From an uncultured Cohaesibacter sp. (GTDB lineage Bacteria > Pseudomonadota > Alphaproteobacteria > Rhizobiales > Cohaesibacteraceae): a stretch of 64,000 nt of DNA. The DNA is taken from NCBI RefSeq assembly GCF_963676275.1, contig NZ_OY781091.1:4917001-4981000 (forward strand), given 5' to 3'. Both the position numbers and the translations under genes were made by a program. Of the stretch, positions 1 through 10,077 are shown piece by piece (position 1 is the stretch's first letter; each line of letters opens with the position of its first letter). The notes beneath the pieces were generated by a model. It was not told the origin of the DNA. It did not search any database and worked only from the letters and a program-made list of their open reading frames with translations.

Positions 1-1009
1 GGATCGGGCCAATGAAGAGCAATATCGCTATGCCAAGCAATATTTTGCTCGCCTGCCACAGAATCACGTGGTGCTCTGGAATGACGGCCCGCGCCTCAGG
101 GCCATTGATGCGCGCCTGCAGGAACTGGGCCTTGCTCCGACCGAACCGGGCAAGGGGCGCAATGTCTGGTATTGCATGGGCTATGTGCTTTCCGCCAAAA
201 ACAGCGACGTCGTCGCCCTGCATGATTGCGATATCATCACCTATAACAAGGAGATGCTGGCGCGCCTCGTCTATCCGGTCGCCAATCCCAATTTCTCCTA
301 TCAATTCTGCAAGGGCTATTATCCGCGCATTGCCGATGGCAAGCTCAATGGCCGCGTCACCCGTCTGTTTATCACCCCGCTGCTTCTCTCCCTGCGCAAG
401 CTGATCGGTGACAACCAGTATCTGGAATATCTTCAGGCCTTCCGTTATCCGCTTGCCGGTGAATTTGCCATGCGCACCTATATGCTGCCCGACATGCGCA
501 TTCCCTCCGACTGGGGCCTCGAGATCGGCGTGCTTTCGGAAGTCCACCGCAATTTCTCTTCCAAGGCGGTCTGTCAGGTGGAAATCGCCGATATCTATGA
601 TCACAAGCATCAGCCCCTGTCCGAGGAAGATGCCACCACCGGCTTGTCGCGCATGTCAACCGATATCGCCAAGGCGCTCTATCGCAAGCTGGCCATTGAT
701 GGCGTGGTCTTCTCGGGCGAGTTTTTCCGCACCCTGAAGGCTACCTATCTACGTCTGTCGCTGGATATGGTCGAAACCTATTATAATGATGCCATGATGA
801 ATGGCCTGCATACGGATCGCCATGTCGAGGAGCGCAGCTGCGAGCTGTTTGCTGCCAATATCGTCGAGGCGGGCGCGGCCTATATGGACAACCCGATGGA
901 AGTGCCTTTCATCCCCAACTGGAGCCGCGTTAGCGCTGCCGATTATGATCTGCTGCTCAATTTCTTCAATGCGGTCAAAGAGGATAATGAGCAATATGGC
1001 GCAAGCTGA
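1..1009 (+). CDS. GpgS-like glucosyl-3-phosphoglycerate synthase (GT81 family), 5' truncated by the window
   Basis: The reading frame is open from base 2 to the stop at 1007-1009, so the start lies outside the window; about 335 residues are visible. The family transfers glucose from an NDP-sugar to 3-phosphoglycerate, the first step to the compatible solute glucosylglycerate. Visible support is a DXD-like metal/nucleotide-sugar motif (HDCDI), then GRVTRLFITPLL, YPLAGEFAMR and DWGLEIGVL, and a late YDHKHQPLS stretch, in the order seen in GpgS proteins. The matching phosphatase is not in the window. A lipid kinase gene follows after 75 bases on the same strand. Another GT2/GT81-type transferase acting on a different acceptor is possible. 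Confidence 0.62.
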   Translation, partial: DRANEEQYRYAKQYFARLPQNHVVLWNDGPRLRAIDARLQELGLAPTEPGKGRNVWYCMGYVLSAKNSDVVALHDCDIITYNKEMLARLVYPVANPNFSYQFCKGYYPRIADGKLNGRVTRLFITPLLLSLRKLIGDNQYLEYLQAFRYPLAGEFAMRTYMLPDMRIPSDWGLEIGVLSEVHRNFSSKAVCQVEIADIYDHKHQPLSEEDATTGLSRMSTDIAKALYRKLAIDGVVFSGEFFRTLKATYLRLSLDMVETYYNDAMMNGLHTDRHVEERSCELFAANIVEAGAAYMDNPMEVPFIPNWSRVSAADYDLLLNFFNAVKEDNEQYGAS

Positions 1010-1084
1010 GATGCAGGCGAACGGCCCGGCAGGCAACACCAGCAGGCAACAGGAGCTGGAAAAGCAACAGCAACAGGCCATCCC

Positions 1085-1999
1085 ATGACGCATGAAAACC
1101 GCCCTGAACGCATCGCTGCCTTTCTCAATACCGGCAGCGGCACCTTCCAGATGCTTGAAATCGGCCATGTTCGCGGCATGCTCGAAAGGGCGTTCGGTGG
1201 CGCTGGCTATGAGCTGGACATCCATACCGGCAGGGGTGCAACTCTCATCAGGGAGATGAAGGCCCATAGCGAAGATGGAGATTTTGATATCCTGCTCGCC
1301 GGGGGTGGCGATGGAACCATCTCGGCTGCGGCTGATACCGCCTGGCGCAATGGCAAGACGCTCGCCATATTGCCCGGCGGCACGATGAATCTCTATGCCC
1401 GTGCGCTCGATATACCACTGGATGTGGAACTGGCGATCGATGCTCTGGCCAGCGGCCGCAAGAAGCAGGCCGACATTGCCACGGCCAACGGCGATCCCTT
1501 CGTGCATCAATTCTCCGTTGGCCTCCATCCGAGAATGATTCGGAATCGAAACAAGCTCGACTATCAGTCGCGCCTTACCAAGATGCTGGCCAGCACGCGG
1601 GCTTTCTGGGAGACCATCTCCCATATGCCGACCTGCGGCGTGACCATCGAGCTGGATGGCCGGAGCGTGGAGCGTCAGCTGAGCGCCCTCTCCGTCTCGA
1701 ACAATATGTTTGGTTCCACCGCTCCACCCTATGCCGAAAAACTCGATGGCGGCGAGCTGGGCGTCTATATGGCGGGACAGCTCACCTGGCAGAAGGCGCT
1801 GCTGCTCGGTGCCGACATGCTGACCGGCCAAACGCCGAACAATCCTGATCTGGAAATCATCTCAGCCCAGCGGGTCAAACTGCTCCTGCACCAAAAGCCG
1901 CAGGGCTCCCAATGCGTCCGCGATGGCGAACTCTATGACCTGCCCGACGAAATCACCATCGAACTGCACGCCAGGGAGCTGTCGGTTCTGGTGCCGTGA
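1085..1999 (+). CDS. Diacylglycerol/lipid kinase catalytic-domain protein (DAGK_cat, YegS/BmrU-like)
   Basis: A 304-residue soluble protein with the diacylglycerol kinase catalytic fold. The nucleotide-binding GGGDGT motif lies at residues 73-78, followed by PGGTMN at 96-101, and a late DGE (VRDGELYDLP) matches the conserved acidic triad region of the family. Such proteins phosphorylate diacylglycerol, related lipids or sphingoid bases with ATP. The upstream gene is the GpgS-like transferase 75 bases away, so co-transcription is plausible, but nothing shows a shared pathway. The natural lipid substrate cannot be read from the sequence. Confidence 0.8.
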   Translation: MTHENRPERIAAFLNTGSGTFQMLEIGHVRGMLERAFGGAGYELDIHTGRGATLIREMKAHSEDGDFDILLAGGGDGTISAAADTAWRNGKTLAILPGGTMNLYARALDIPLDVELAIDALASGRKKQADIATANGDPFVHQFSVGLHPRMIRNRNKLDYQSRLTKMLASTRAFWETISHMPTCGVTIELDGRSVERQLSALSVSNNMFGSTAPPYAEKLDGGELGVYMAGQLTWQKALLLGADMLTGQTPNNPDLEIISAQRVKLLLHQKPQGSQCVRDGELYDLPDEITIELHARELSVLVP

Positions 2000-2019
2000 T
2001 TGCTGGCTCGAACGACCCG

Positions 2020-2469
2020 CTACCCCCTGTCCTTGACGCTTTCCATCACCACAAAGGTGGAGGTGTGGGAGACATAGGGAAGGGCGGAGATTTTCTCGCC
2101 CAGCACCTTGCGATAGTTGCTCATGTCGCGGGTGCGGATCTTCAGGAGATAGTCGAAATTCGACGCAATCATGTGGCATTGCTCGATCTCGCGGATATGG
2201 CGCGTGGCCTCGTTGAAGGCATTGAGCGCCTCCGAACGGGTGTCGCTCAGGGTCACCTGCACAAAGGCAATATGGCCCTCGCCGAGCTTCTCGGGGTCAA
2301 GGATCGCCGCATAGCCGCGAATATAGCCCCCCTCCTCCAGCCTGCGCATGCGGATCTGGCAGGGAGTCTTTGATAATCCGACCTTTTTTGCCAGCTCTGT
2401 AATGGTGATGCGACCGTCATCTGCAAGCAGGGTCAGGATATTTCGATCTATCTTATCCAAATTGTCCAT
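2020..2469 (-). CDS. putR: Lrp/AsnC-family regulator, PutR-like activator of putA
   Basis: A 149-residue protein with an N-terminal AsnC-type helix-turn-helix (LDKIDRNILTLLADDGR through LSKTPCQIRMRRLEEGGYI) and a C-terminal RAM ligand-binding/oligomerisation domain. I chose the ATG at 2467-2469, which starts at the usual MDNLDKIDRN and has GGACGA just upstream; a start nine codons earlier has no ribosome binding site. It is divergent from putA, the arrangement of PutR in other alphaproteobacteria, where this Lrp relative activates proline catabolism in response to proline. The specific role is inferred from family and position. Confidence 0.82.
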   Translation of the reverse strand: MDNLDKIDRNILTLLADDGRITITELAKKVGLSKTPCQIRMRRLEEGGYIRGYAAILDPEKLGEGHIAFVQVTLSDTRSEALNAFNEATRHIREIEQCHMIASNFDYLLKIRTRDMSNYRKVLGEKISALPYVSHTSTFVVMESVKDRG

Positions 2470-2702
2470 TATTCGTCCAATTCGTAGTGAAAACACGCTG
2501 AATCACGCAAATTATTCGTTTGAATATCCTAAATCTATCAAAACTATGGTCCCTCTGCCTAGGCATTTTCCGCTAAGCTTGTGCAATAATAAGCTACAAT
2601 CACACCTCCGGACATTTGCCGCATCTGACAATAAAACTGCGTCACAAGCAGGTCAGCGCCCTAATTGCAACTGTCAGGAATCCCTTCTTCCAGGAGTATC
2701 CC
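2470..2702. promoter_or_regulatory. Divergent putR-putA control region
   Basis: This AT-rich 233-base gap separates putR from putA and must hold both promoters. The 8-mer ATTATTCG occurs at 2468-2475 and again at 2511-2518, 43 bases apart (about four helical turns); the second copy overlaps an inverted repeat TATTC-GTTT-GAATA at 2513-2526. These are reasonable candidates for Lrp-type operator half-sites, but I did not match them to a proven PutR consensus. The putA ribosome binding site AGGAG lies at 2692-2696. Confidence 0.4.
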
Positions 2703-5700
2703 ATGGATCAACAGTCTTTTGACACAAGCAAGGATCTGGATGCACGCCTTAGCGAGCTGCGTCAGGTCATTCGTGAACATTATCTGGCCGACGAAGCCAG
2801 CAATGTGCGTCGTCTGATTGAGGAAGCGCATATGGATGAGCGCATGAGCCTGCGCATCTCCCAGCGCGCCGCCGATCTCATCCGCACCATCCGCACCACC
2901 ACCAAGCCGTCGATGATGGAGAATTTCCTCGCCGAATATGGCCTCTCCACCCGTGAAGGCGTGGCGCTGATGTGCCTGTCCGAAGCGCTGCTGCGCGTGC
3001 CGGATGCCGATACCATCGATGCCCTGATCTCCGACAAGATCACCCCCAGCGAATGGGGCCAGCATCTGGGCAAATCCACCTCTTCCCTGATCAACACCTC
3101 CACATGGGGTCTGATGCTGACCGGCAGCATCTTGAAGGAAAAGGACGAAGAGGGACTGGCCGCTTCCATGCGTTCCATGGTCAAGCGCCTTGGCGAACCG
3201 GTGATCCGCACCGCGGTCGGTCAGGCCATGAAGGAGCTGGGCCGCCAGTTCGTTCTGGGCACCACCATCGAGAAGGCCATTCAGCGCGGCAAACATTACG
3301 AAACCAAGGGTTTCACCTATTCCTATGACATGCTGGGGGAAGCTGCCCGCACCGAAGCCGATGGCATCAAATATCACCTCGCCTATTCCAAGGCGATTGC
3401 CACGCTGGCCCCCTATTGCACCTCCGAATCGGTACACAAGAATCCGGGCCTTTCGGTCAAGCTTTCCGCGCTGCATCCGCGCTATGAAGAAGGCAAGAAG
3501 GCCCGCGTCATGTCCGAACTGGTCTCGCGCACCTTCGGTCTGGCGCTGCTTGCCCGTTCTGCCAACATGAATTTCACTATCGATGCTGAAGAGATGGATC
3601 GTCTGGATCTTTCCCTTGATGTCATCGAGGCGGTTCTGTCCAATCCGGCGCTGGCTGGCTGGGATGGCTTCGGCGTGGTCGTGCAGGCCTTCGGCCATCG
3701 CGCCAGCTTCGTTATCGACTGGCTCTATATGCTTTCCAAAAAGCTGGACCGCAAGATCACGGTTCGTCTGGTAAAGGGTGCCTATTGGGATAGCGAAATC
3801 AAGCGCGCACAGGTCATGGGGCTGGAAGGCTTCCCGGTCTTCACCCGCAAAGCCAATTCTGACGTATCCTACCTGTCCAACGCCCGCCGCCTGCTTGATA
3901 TGACCGATCATATCTATCCGCAGTTCGCCTCTCACAATGCCCACACCGCAGTGGCTGTAATGGAAATGGCCATTTCTGCCCGCGTCGGCAAGGGAGCCTA
4001 TGAGCTGCAGCGCCTGCATGGCATGGGCGATGCGTTGCATGATACATTGGTCAAGCAGGAAAAGGTTGCCTGCCGCATCTATGCTCCGGTGGGTGCCCAT
4101 TCCGATCTGCTGGCTTATCTGGTCCGTCGTCTGCTGGAAAATGGTTCCAACTCTTCCTTCGTCAATCAGATTGTCGATACCAGCATCCGGCCTGAAGAAA
4201 TTGCCGGAGATCCCTTTGCCAAGGTGCGCGAACTGGGCGACGCCATCGAGAATCCCTATCTGACCAAGCCCAAGGATATCTTCAAGGGCACGAGGCAGAA
4301 TTCCAAGGGCTGGGATCATACCGACCCGATCACCATTGCCGCCATTGACGACAAGCGCGGCAAGTTCAAAAGCCATCTCTGGGACGCGGCACCACTGATC
4401 TCCGGCCACAAGTCCAAGGAAGATGCTGCGCCGGTTTATAATCCGGCCGACCGTTCAGAACAAATCGGCACGTTGGTCAAGGCTTCTGCTGCCGATGTCG
4501 AGAAGGCACTGGCTGCCAGTGAAAAGGGCTTTGCGGCCTGGTCGAGCAAGCCGGTTGCCGAACGCTCTGCGATTCTCACCAAGGTTGGCGAGCTCTACGA
4601 AGCCAATGCAGAGGAATTCTTTGCCATTGCCGCCCGCGAGGCTGGCAAGGTGATGAGTGACGCCATCGGTGAGTTGCGCGAAGCCGTCGATTTTGCCCAT
4701 TATTATGCTGCCGAGGCAGAAAGGCTGGAAAAGGAAGCCAAGGACGGCAGAACGGCCCGTGGCACGATCGCCTGTATTTCGCCATGGAACTTCCCGCTCG
4801 CCATTTTCTCCGGCCAGATCTTCGCCGCGCTTGCCGCTGGCAATGCGGTTATTGCCAAACCGGCCGGTCCGACCGGCATCATGGCCTTCCGTGCCGTGCA
4901 GCTGATGCATGATGCCGGGGTTCCCAAAGGTGCAATCCAGTTGCTACCCGGCAGTGGCTCGGTGGTGGGCACGCCCATAACCTCCGATCCGCGCATTGCC
5001 GGTGTCTGCTTCACCGGCTCCACCGATACCGCCCAGACGATCAACCGCGCCATGGCTGAAAATCTCGACCCGAGCGCCCCGCTGATCGCCGAGACCGGTG
5101 GTCTCAATGCCATGATCGTCGATTCCACCGCCCTGCCGGAGCAGGCGGTCAAGGATATCGTTTCGTCTTCGTTCCAATCCGCAGGTCAGCGCTGTTCGGC
5201 CCTGCGCATGCTCTATGTTCAGGAAGATATTTATGATCATCTGATGGCCATGCTCAAGGGCGCAACCGATCAGCTGTCACTGGGCAATCCATGGGAATGG
5301 TCAACCGATGTCGGTCCGGTGATTGACGAGGCTGCCAAGGCCGCGATCGACAATCATTGCGACAAGATGCGGGCCAAGGGCCGTCTCATCAAGCAGTTGC
5401 CTGTGCCGAAGACGGGTATCTTCTGCGCCCCGACCATCATCGAGCTTAATGGCATCGAGGAACTGGAAGAGGAAATCTTCGGTCCGGTGCTTCACGTCGC
5501 CAAATTCAAGGCCAGCCAGCTCAAGGATGTGATCGCCGCCATCAATGCCAAGGAATTCGGCCTGACCTTCGGCCTGCATACCCGCATGGACAATCGGGTG
5601 CAGGATGTGATTGATCAGATCAGGGTCGGCAATGCCTATGTGAACCGTAACCAGATCGGGGCGGTTGTCGCTTCCCAGCCATTCGGTGGCGAGGGGCTCT

Positions 5701-6407
5701 CCGGCACCGGTCCGAAAGCCGGTGGCCCGAACTATGTCGAGCGCTTCTATCTGCCGAACAAGCATGAGGAACCCGCCGTACCCGAGGGCGATGCAGCTCC
5801 GGTCACCGAAATCCAGTATGCCATCCATGAATTGCGCGCTGACAAGACCAAACGTGCCAAATGGGCAGCCAAGGACTATCGCTTCGCTGCACTGAAGAGC
5901 GCCTACAATCTGCCGGTGACATTCGACATCTTCCTGCGACGCGACATGAGCCCGCGGGAAATGCCCGGACCGACCGGTGAATCCAACCGCCTGTCCTTTG
6001 CTCCACGTGGCATTGTTCTGGTGATTGGTGCCAACGAACAAATGGCATTGCTGCAGGCTGTGGCAGCGCTCGTCGCTGGCAATGGCGTTATTCTCGTTGG
6101 CAAGGGAGCCAAAGGTATGGCGTCCAAACTGGCCGAGAGCGGCGCTCCGATTGTCGGCTTTGAGGGCATTCTCGCGCCTGAGGCCATTGGCAAGTTCGAA
6201 GGCATCGATGCCATCGCCTATATGGCCGACAATGCAACCCTGCGCACCGTCAGGATGGCGATTGCCAAACGCGATGGAGCCCTGCTGCCCCTGATCACGG
6301 AAGCCAACCCGTTCCGCTTTGCTCTGGAACGTCATGTTTGCGTCGATACCACCGCAGCGGGTGGCAACGCCACGCTTCTGGCCGCAGCCGAAAGCGGAGC
6401 CAGCTGA
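2703..6407 (+). CDS. putA: Bifunctional proline dehydrogenase / L-glutamate-gamma-semialdehyde dehydrogenase PutA
   Basis: A 1234-residue enzyme that oxidises proline to glutamate in two steps. The proline dehydrogenase barrel shows VRLVKGAYWDSEIKRAQ, FASHNAH and APVGAHSDLLAYLVRRLLENG. The aldehyde dehydrogenase half has ISPWNFPLAIFSGQ and the catalytic cysteine near residue 831 in SAGQRCSALR. After about residue 1010 there is an additional ALDH-like C-terminal domain. The N-terminus lacks the ribbon-helix-helix DNA-binding domain of E. coli PutA, so regulation is expected to come from the divergent putR. The ATG at 2703 has AGGAG six bases upstream; an in-frame start 29 codons earlier is unlikely. 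Confidence 0.97.
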   Translation: MDQQSFDTSKDLDARLSELRQVIREHYLADEASNVRRLIEEAHMDERMSLRISQRAADLIRTIRTTTKPSMMENFLAEYGLSTREGVALMCLSEALLRVPDADTIDALISDKITPSEWGQHLGKSTSSLINTSTWGLMLTGSILKEKDEEGLAASMRSMVKRLGEPVIRTAVGQAMKELGRQFVLGTTIEKAIQRGKHYETKGFTYSYDMLGEAARTEADGIKYHLAYSKAIATLAPYCTSESVHKNPGLSVKLSALHPRYEEGKKARVMSELVSRTFGLALLARSANMNFTIDAEEMDRLDLSLDVIEAVLSNPALAGWDGFGVVVQAFGHRASFVIDWLYMLSKKLDRKITVRLVKGAYWDSEIKRAQVMGLEGFPVFTRKANSDVSYLSNARRLLDMTDHIYPQFASHNAHTAVAVMEMAISARVGKGAYELQRLHGMGDALHDTLVKQEKVACRIYAPVGAHSDLLAYLVRRLLENGSNSSFVNQIVDTSIRPEEIAGDPFAKVRELGDAIENPYLTKPKDIFKGTRQNSKGWDHTDPITIAAIDDKRGKFKSHLWDAAPLISGHKSKEDAAPVYNPADRSEQIGTLVKASAADVEKALAASEKGFAAWSSKPVAERSAILTKVGELYEANAEEFFAIAAREAGKVMSDAIGELREAVDFAHYYAAEAERLEKEAKDGRTARGTIACISPWNFPLAIFSGQIFAALAAGNAVIAKPAGPTGIMAFRAVQLMHDAGVPKGAIQLLPGSGSVVGTPITSDPRIAGVCFTGSTDTAQTINRAMAENLDPSAPLIAETGGLNAMIVDSTALPEQAVKDIVSSSFQSAGQRCSALRMLYVQEDIYDHLMAMLKGATDQLSLGNPWEWSTDVGPVIDEAAKAAIDNHCDKMRAKGRLIKQLPVPKTGIFCAPTIIELNGIEELEEEIFGPVLHVAKFKASQLKDVIAAINAKEFGLTFGLHTRMDNRVQDVIDQIRVGNAYVNRNQIGAVVASQPFGGEGLSGTGPKAGGPNYVERFYLPNKHEEPAVPEGDAAPVTEIQYAIHELRADKTKRAKWAAKDYRFAALKSAYNLPVTFDIFLRRDMSPREMPGPTGESNRLSFAPRGIVLVIGANEQMALLQAVAALVAGNGVILVGKGAKGMASKLAESGAPIVGFEGILAPEAIGKFEGIDAIAYMADNATLRTVRMAIAKRDGALLPLITEANPFRFALERHVCVDTTAAGGNATLLAAAESGAS

Positions 6408-6442
6408 ACGATAATCCGATAATTGCCTTACAGTCCTGGAAA

Positions 6443-6474
6443 CCCCGGAAGCCTCGTGCTTTCGGGGTCTTTTT
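6443..6474 (+). terminator. Intrinsic terminator after putA
   Basis: CCCCGGAAG (6443-6451) pairs with CTTTCGGGG (6459-6467) around a 7-base loop, with one G-T wobble, followed by TCTTTTT. It lies 36 bases past the putA stop. Confidence 0.85.
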
Positions 6475-6692
6475 ACGGGCTGCCGCCGAAATGTCACCGC
6501 AGGGTCTTTCGGCTCCGGATCGCGCTTTGAGGCACCGGTTGAGCCGTTTTTGGCCTCGCCTGTTTGAAATTGATCAACGATAAGCCCCATTTCTGCGGTG
6601 GGCGACCAATCCCCGCTTGTGAAATCCTCTCGCTGCTGTAAAAGATAAACAAGCATCATGATATGGACAGCGCTACAGACTGGAGGACTATC

Positions 6693-7583
6693 GTGGCAAG
6701 AAAACTCCCTCCTTTCAGCGCCCTCAAAGCGTTTGAAGCGGCGGCAAGAAAAGGATCCTTTGCGCGGGCAGCAGCGGAGCTGAATGTCACGGCAACGGCT
6801 GTCAGCCAGCATGTCAAGGGCCTTGAAAGCTGGTTGGGCGAAGCGCTCTTCATGCGCCATGCCAATGGTGTGGAATTGAGCGACAAGGCCAAGGCGCTTC
6901 TTCCTGAGGTAACCCGCCTGCTTGATCAAATGGCGAGCCTTCTCCCACCAGCAATGGAAGAAAGTCATACCGTATCCGTAACGATATCGGCGCCGCGCGC
7001 ATTTGCCGATGGCTGGCTGGGGCCTCGACTGGCCGATTTCCAGAATGACAATCCCGGTATTACGGTCTTTGTGGAGGCCGAGAGCAGGACACAGCATCAT
7101 CCCGAACGCAACAATGGCGCTGATCTGATGATCGCTCAGGCACCATCTGCGAGTGAGGGCCTGTTGTCAGAGCTGCTTTTTGAAGACGCCATTGCGCCGG
7201 TTTGCACCGAGCAATATCGCGATCTGATGGGGCTGACGAATAGTCCTAGTTGGAAGTCCGCTACCCTGCTGCATGATGCCCTGTGGGAGCAGGACTGGAT
7301 GGACTGGGGCCAAAGTCAGACGATTTCCGGCATGGACTGGCGATCCGGCCCGCGCTATCCCAACCATTGGCTGTTGCTGGAAGCGGCGCGTCAGGGGCGC
7401 GGTGTGGCCATCGCCCATCTGCCGCTGGCCGCAGAGTCTCTCGCCGATGGTTCGCTGGTTTCCTTGAGCGATGCAGCCGTTGCCACCGGCCAGAGCTATT
7501 ATCTGCTGCGTCGCCGTGGCCACAGAGCGCCAGCAGCTATCCAGCTGCGTGCCTGGCTTTTGGGAAAAATGCGTCAACCCTGA
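6693..7583 (+). CDS. LysR-family transcriptional regulator, GcvA-like
   Basis: A 296-residue LysR regulator. The N-terminus (LPPFSALKAFEAAARKGSF, then ELNVTATAVSQHVKGLE) is the winged helix-turn-helix typical of the GcvA subgroup; the rest is a periplasmic-binding-like effector domain. I chose GTG at 6693 because GGAGGA at 6682-6687 sits five bases before it and because the protein then starts where relatives start; the ATG at 6663 lacks such a site. It stands alone downstream of the putA terminator, with no divergent target gene, so its regulon is unknown. Confidence 0.85.
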   Translation: MARKLPPFSALKAFEAAARKGSFARAAAELNVTATAVSQHVKGLESWLGEALFMRHANGVELSDKAKALLPEVTRLLDQMASLLPPAMEESHTVSVTISAPRAFADGWLGPRLADFQNDNPGITVFVEAESRTQHHPERNNGADLMIAQAPSASEGLLSELLFEDAIAPVCTEQYRDLMGLTNSPSWKSATLLHDALWEQDWMDWGQSQTISGMDWRSGPRYPNHWLLLEAARQGRGVAIAHLPLAAESLADGSLVSLSDAAVATGQSYYLLRRRGHRAPAAIQLRAWLLGKMRQP

Positions 7584-8139
7584 CCGGACCGGCCGGGCCG
7601 GGCGTCTCGACCCTTCTCAACCGGCTGGAAAGTTCAAAAAGAAAAGGAGACCCACATCGGAGCCTCCTTGAGAATGTGATCCATGGACATAGCACCAGCA
7701 GAGGAACGTCGAGGGGAGGAGAGAGACGCACTGGCAAGCCCGAACCACAAGGTTATAATCACTCTAGACGGACCGATTGGGACCAACTTTGATCGAGGTC
7801 ATTATCGACCGGTAAATGGTGCAGGCGAGCTGCGACGAAACCGCACAGCATTGAAATAATTGACAGTACTTTAGTATGACATGCTTACCTTTACGCAAAG
7901 GTGAGGTGCTGAATCGCTCTCGCTGCTGCCTATTCGCTTCCCTTTTTGAGTTGAAAGCGCGCTTCTGTGAGATAAAGGATGCTGCAATTATCAGCTGAGG
8001 CCGTCTTTCGCCATGACAACAGACCCAGCTGATGCAAAAGCTTGGGCCATACAAAAACGCCCGGACAGGACCGGGCGTAATCTTTTTCTCAAAAGGAGCA
8101 TTCCCTTTACGATAAGGGAAGCTTGAGATCTGGCGGCGT
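7584..8139. other. Intergenic gap between the LysR gene and grpE
   Basis: No credible gene is seen in these 556 bases. The only clear element is the minus-strand terminator of grpE near 8050-8078. Frames open through part of the gap have no recognisable protein features. Confidence 0.5.
8050..8078 (-). terminator. Intrinsic terminator downstream of grpE
   Basis: ACGCCCGG (8057-8064) and CCGGGCGT (8071-8078) form a perfect 8-bp stem with a 6-base loop. Read on the minus strand it is followed by TTTTTG, placing it as the end of the hrcA-grpE transcript. On the plus strand it is followed by AATCTTTTTC, so it may work both ways. Confidence 0.8.
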
Positions 8140-8805
8140 CTAGATGCTCTTGTCGAGGCCTTCAGCCCCGGAAGCATCATTGCTCTCCTCTGCGGCGTCA
8201 TCGCCAGCTGGAGAGGCGAATTTCGGGCCACCCTTGGCAACACCAACCATGGCAGGGCGCAAAACGCGGCTGCCGATGACATAACCGGCCTGCACGACCT
8301 GAATGACCGAATTGTTCGGTACATCCGGATTGGGCACTTCAAACATTGCCTGATGATAATTCGGATCGAACTTCTCACCCTCGGGATTGAGCTTCTTGAC
8401 GCCGTGCTTTTCCAGCGTCTTGAGCATTTCCCGCTCGGTCAGTTCGGTGCCTTCGAGCAGAGTTTTCAGCGCTCCATCGGCATTGGTCCGCTCTTCTTCG
8501 GGAATGGCTTCCAGACCGCGGCGCAGATTGTCGGCAACAGCCAGCATGTCACGCGCAAAGCTGGCGACGGAGAATTGCTTGGCGTCGCGCACTTCCTTTT
8601 CGGTCCGGCGGCGCAGATTTTCCATCTCTGCCACGGTGCGCAGCAACTGATCCTTCATTTCCGCGGATTCTTTTTCCAATTCTGCGATACGAAGTTCGGC
8701 AGCCTCAAGTGGATTGAGATAAGGCTCCTCTTGGGAAACCTCTTCAGCCGGAGCCTCGGCAAGCGGGTCTACTACGGCTTCAGGGTTACGGGTTTCGTCA
8801 GACAT
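8140..8805 (-). CDS. grpE: Nucleotide exchange factor GrpE
   Basis: A 221-residue co-chaperone that releases ADP from DnaK. The N-terminal third is acidic and predicted disordered, followed by a long coiled-coil helix (about 35-75, with [14 protein letters not shown]) and the C-terminal beta domain with [12 protein letters not shown] and [21 protein letters not shown]. It lies 162 bases downstream of hrcA on the same strand, a frequent alphaproteobacterial order in which dnaK and dnaJ are elsewhere. Confidence 0.96.
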   Translation of the reverse strand: MSDETRNPEAVVDPLAEAPAEEVSQEEPYLNPLEAAELRIAELEKESAEMKDQLLRTVAEMENLRRRTEKEVRDAKQFSVASFARDMLAVADNLRRGLEAIPEEERTNADGALKTLLEGTELTEREMLKTLEKHGVKKLNPEGEKFDPNYHQAMFEVPNPDVPNNSVIQVVQAGYVIGSRVLRPAMVGVAKGGPKFASPAGDDAAEESNDASGAEGLDKSI

Positions 8806-8967
8806 ATATCAGCCTCTATTTTGATTGCTCGCCCGGTAATCATGGTGCATTGCGCGATTGTCGGGCATGAGTTTGCACCGGATATCGAGCTTTCTGAGAA
8901 AAAAATCAAGTGCACATGGGTCAAAGAGTTGAATAAAGCGAATATATTGGCCTGATTGTGGAGGCAA

Positions 8968-10077
8968 TCATTCGCTTTCGAAGGGCCTTGTCGGATCTGA
9001 CAACATCGAGCTGAGCACCCGCGCCGTATAATCGACCATCGGAACGATGCGGGCATAATTGAGCCGTGTCGGCCCGATCACCCCCAGCACACCGACAATC
9101 TTCTGGTTGGCATCGCGATAGGGAGACACGATGACCGAAGAGCCGGAAAGCGAGAAAAGCTGATTTTCCGAGCCGATATAGATCCGCACCCCGTCGCCTC
9201 TTTCGGCCAGTTCCAGCAGCTGGATGAAATCCTTTTTGGATTCCAGATCATCAAACAGATGGCGGATGCGTTCCAGATCTTCCTGCGCAGTGACATTTTC
9301 CAGCAGATTAGAACGGCCTCTGATGATGAGGCTCTGTGGCTGGTCTTCATTCGCGCCGGCCCAGATGGCTACCCCCGATTCCACCAGCTTGGCAGTGAGA
9401 TCGTCAAGCTCGGCCTGTAGCTCCACATGGTGGGCCTCGATTTCCTTTTGCGCTTCCGACAGCGTCTTGCCGCGAATATGGGCATTGAGAAAATTGCTCG
9501 CCTCGGTAAGCGCCGATGCCGGTAGTCCTTTGGGCAGGGTCATCAGGCGGTTTTCCACCTTGTCATCCTCATCCACCAGAATGACCAGCGCCTTGGTCGC
9601 CTCCAGACGGACAAATTCCACATGCTTGAGCCGCTGATCCTGCTTGTTGGCCAACACAAGGCCCGCGCCGGATGAAAGGCCGGAGAGCATCTTGCTGGCC
9701 TTGGTAAGCAGATTTTCAAAGCCTGCATCCGGCTGTTGAGATAAACTCATCTGCCGCTTGATGGCATTGCGTTCCTCATTGGAGAGATCGCCAAATTCCA
9801 TCATCGCATCGACAAAGAAGCGCAAGCCCATTTCCGTGGGCAGCCGTCCTGCGCTGGTATGGGGCGAATAGATCAGCCCCAGATGCTCCAGATCGGACAT
9901 CACATTCCGCACCGAGGCGGGCGAGAGCGAAATGGGCAGGGCACGGGAAATATTGCGTGAGCCGACCGGATCGCCGGTCGCCAGATAGGATTCCACGATA
10001 TGGCGGAAAATATCCTTCACCCTGTCATCCATGCCGACCAGGGGCGGTATCTGGTTGAGGCGATCTCGTTCAAACAT
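8968..10077 (-). CDS. hrcA: Heat-inducible transcription repressor HrcA
   Basis: A 369-residue repressor of the groESL heat-shock operon that binds CIRCE operators and needs GroEL for activity. The N-terminal winged helix contains [20 protein letters not shown] and [18 protein letters not shown], then [10 protein letters not shown], and the C-terminal GAF-like part has [13 protein letters not shown] and [21 protein letters not shown] start at the ATG at 10075-10077; the 41 codons upstream are Cys- and Trp-rich and unlike the family. It is divergent from rph. No CIRCE repeat is visible in front of it. Confidence 0.95.
   Translation of the reverse strand: MFERDRLNQIPPLVGMDDRVKDIFRHIVESYLATGDPVGSRNISRALPISLSPASVRNVMSDLEHLGLIYSPHTSAGRLPTEMGLRFFVDAMMEFGDLSNEERNAIKRQMSLSQQPDAGFENLLTKASKMLSGLSSGAGLVLANKQDQRLKHVEFVRLEATKALVILVDEDDKVENRLMTLPKGLPASALTEASNFLNAHIRGKTLSEAQKEIEAHHVELQAELDDLTAKLVESGVAIWAGANEDQPQSLIIRGRSNLLENVTAQEDLERIRHLFDDLESKKDFIQLLELAERGDGVRIYIGSENQLFSLSGSSVIVSPYRDANQKIVGVLGVIGPTRLNYARIVPMVDYTARVLSSMLSDPTRPFESE

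Noticed and set aside
5301-7100. A 599-codon open frame antisense to putA and the LysR gene
   Set aside because: It mirrors the codon pattern of the real genes, covers two unrelated genes and shows no family motif.
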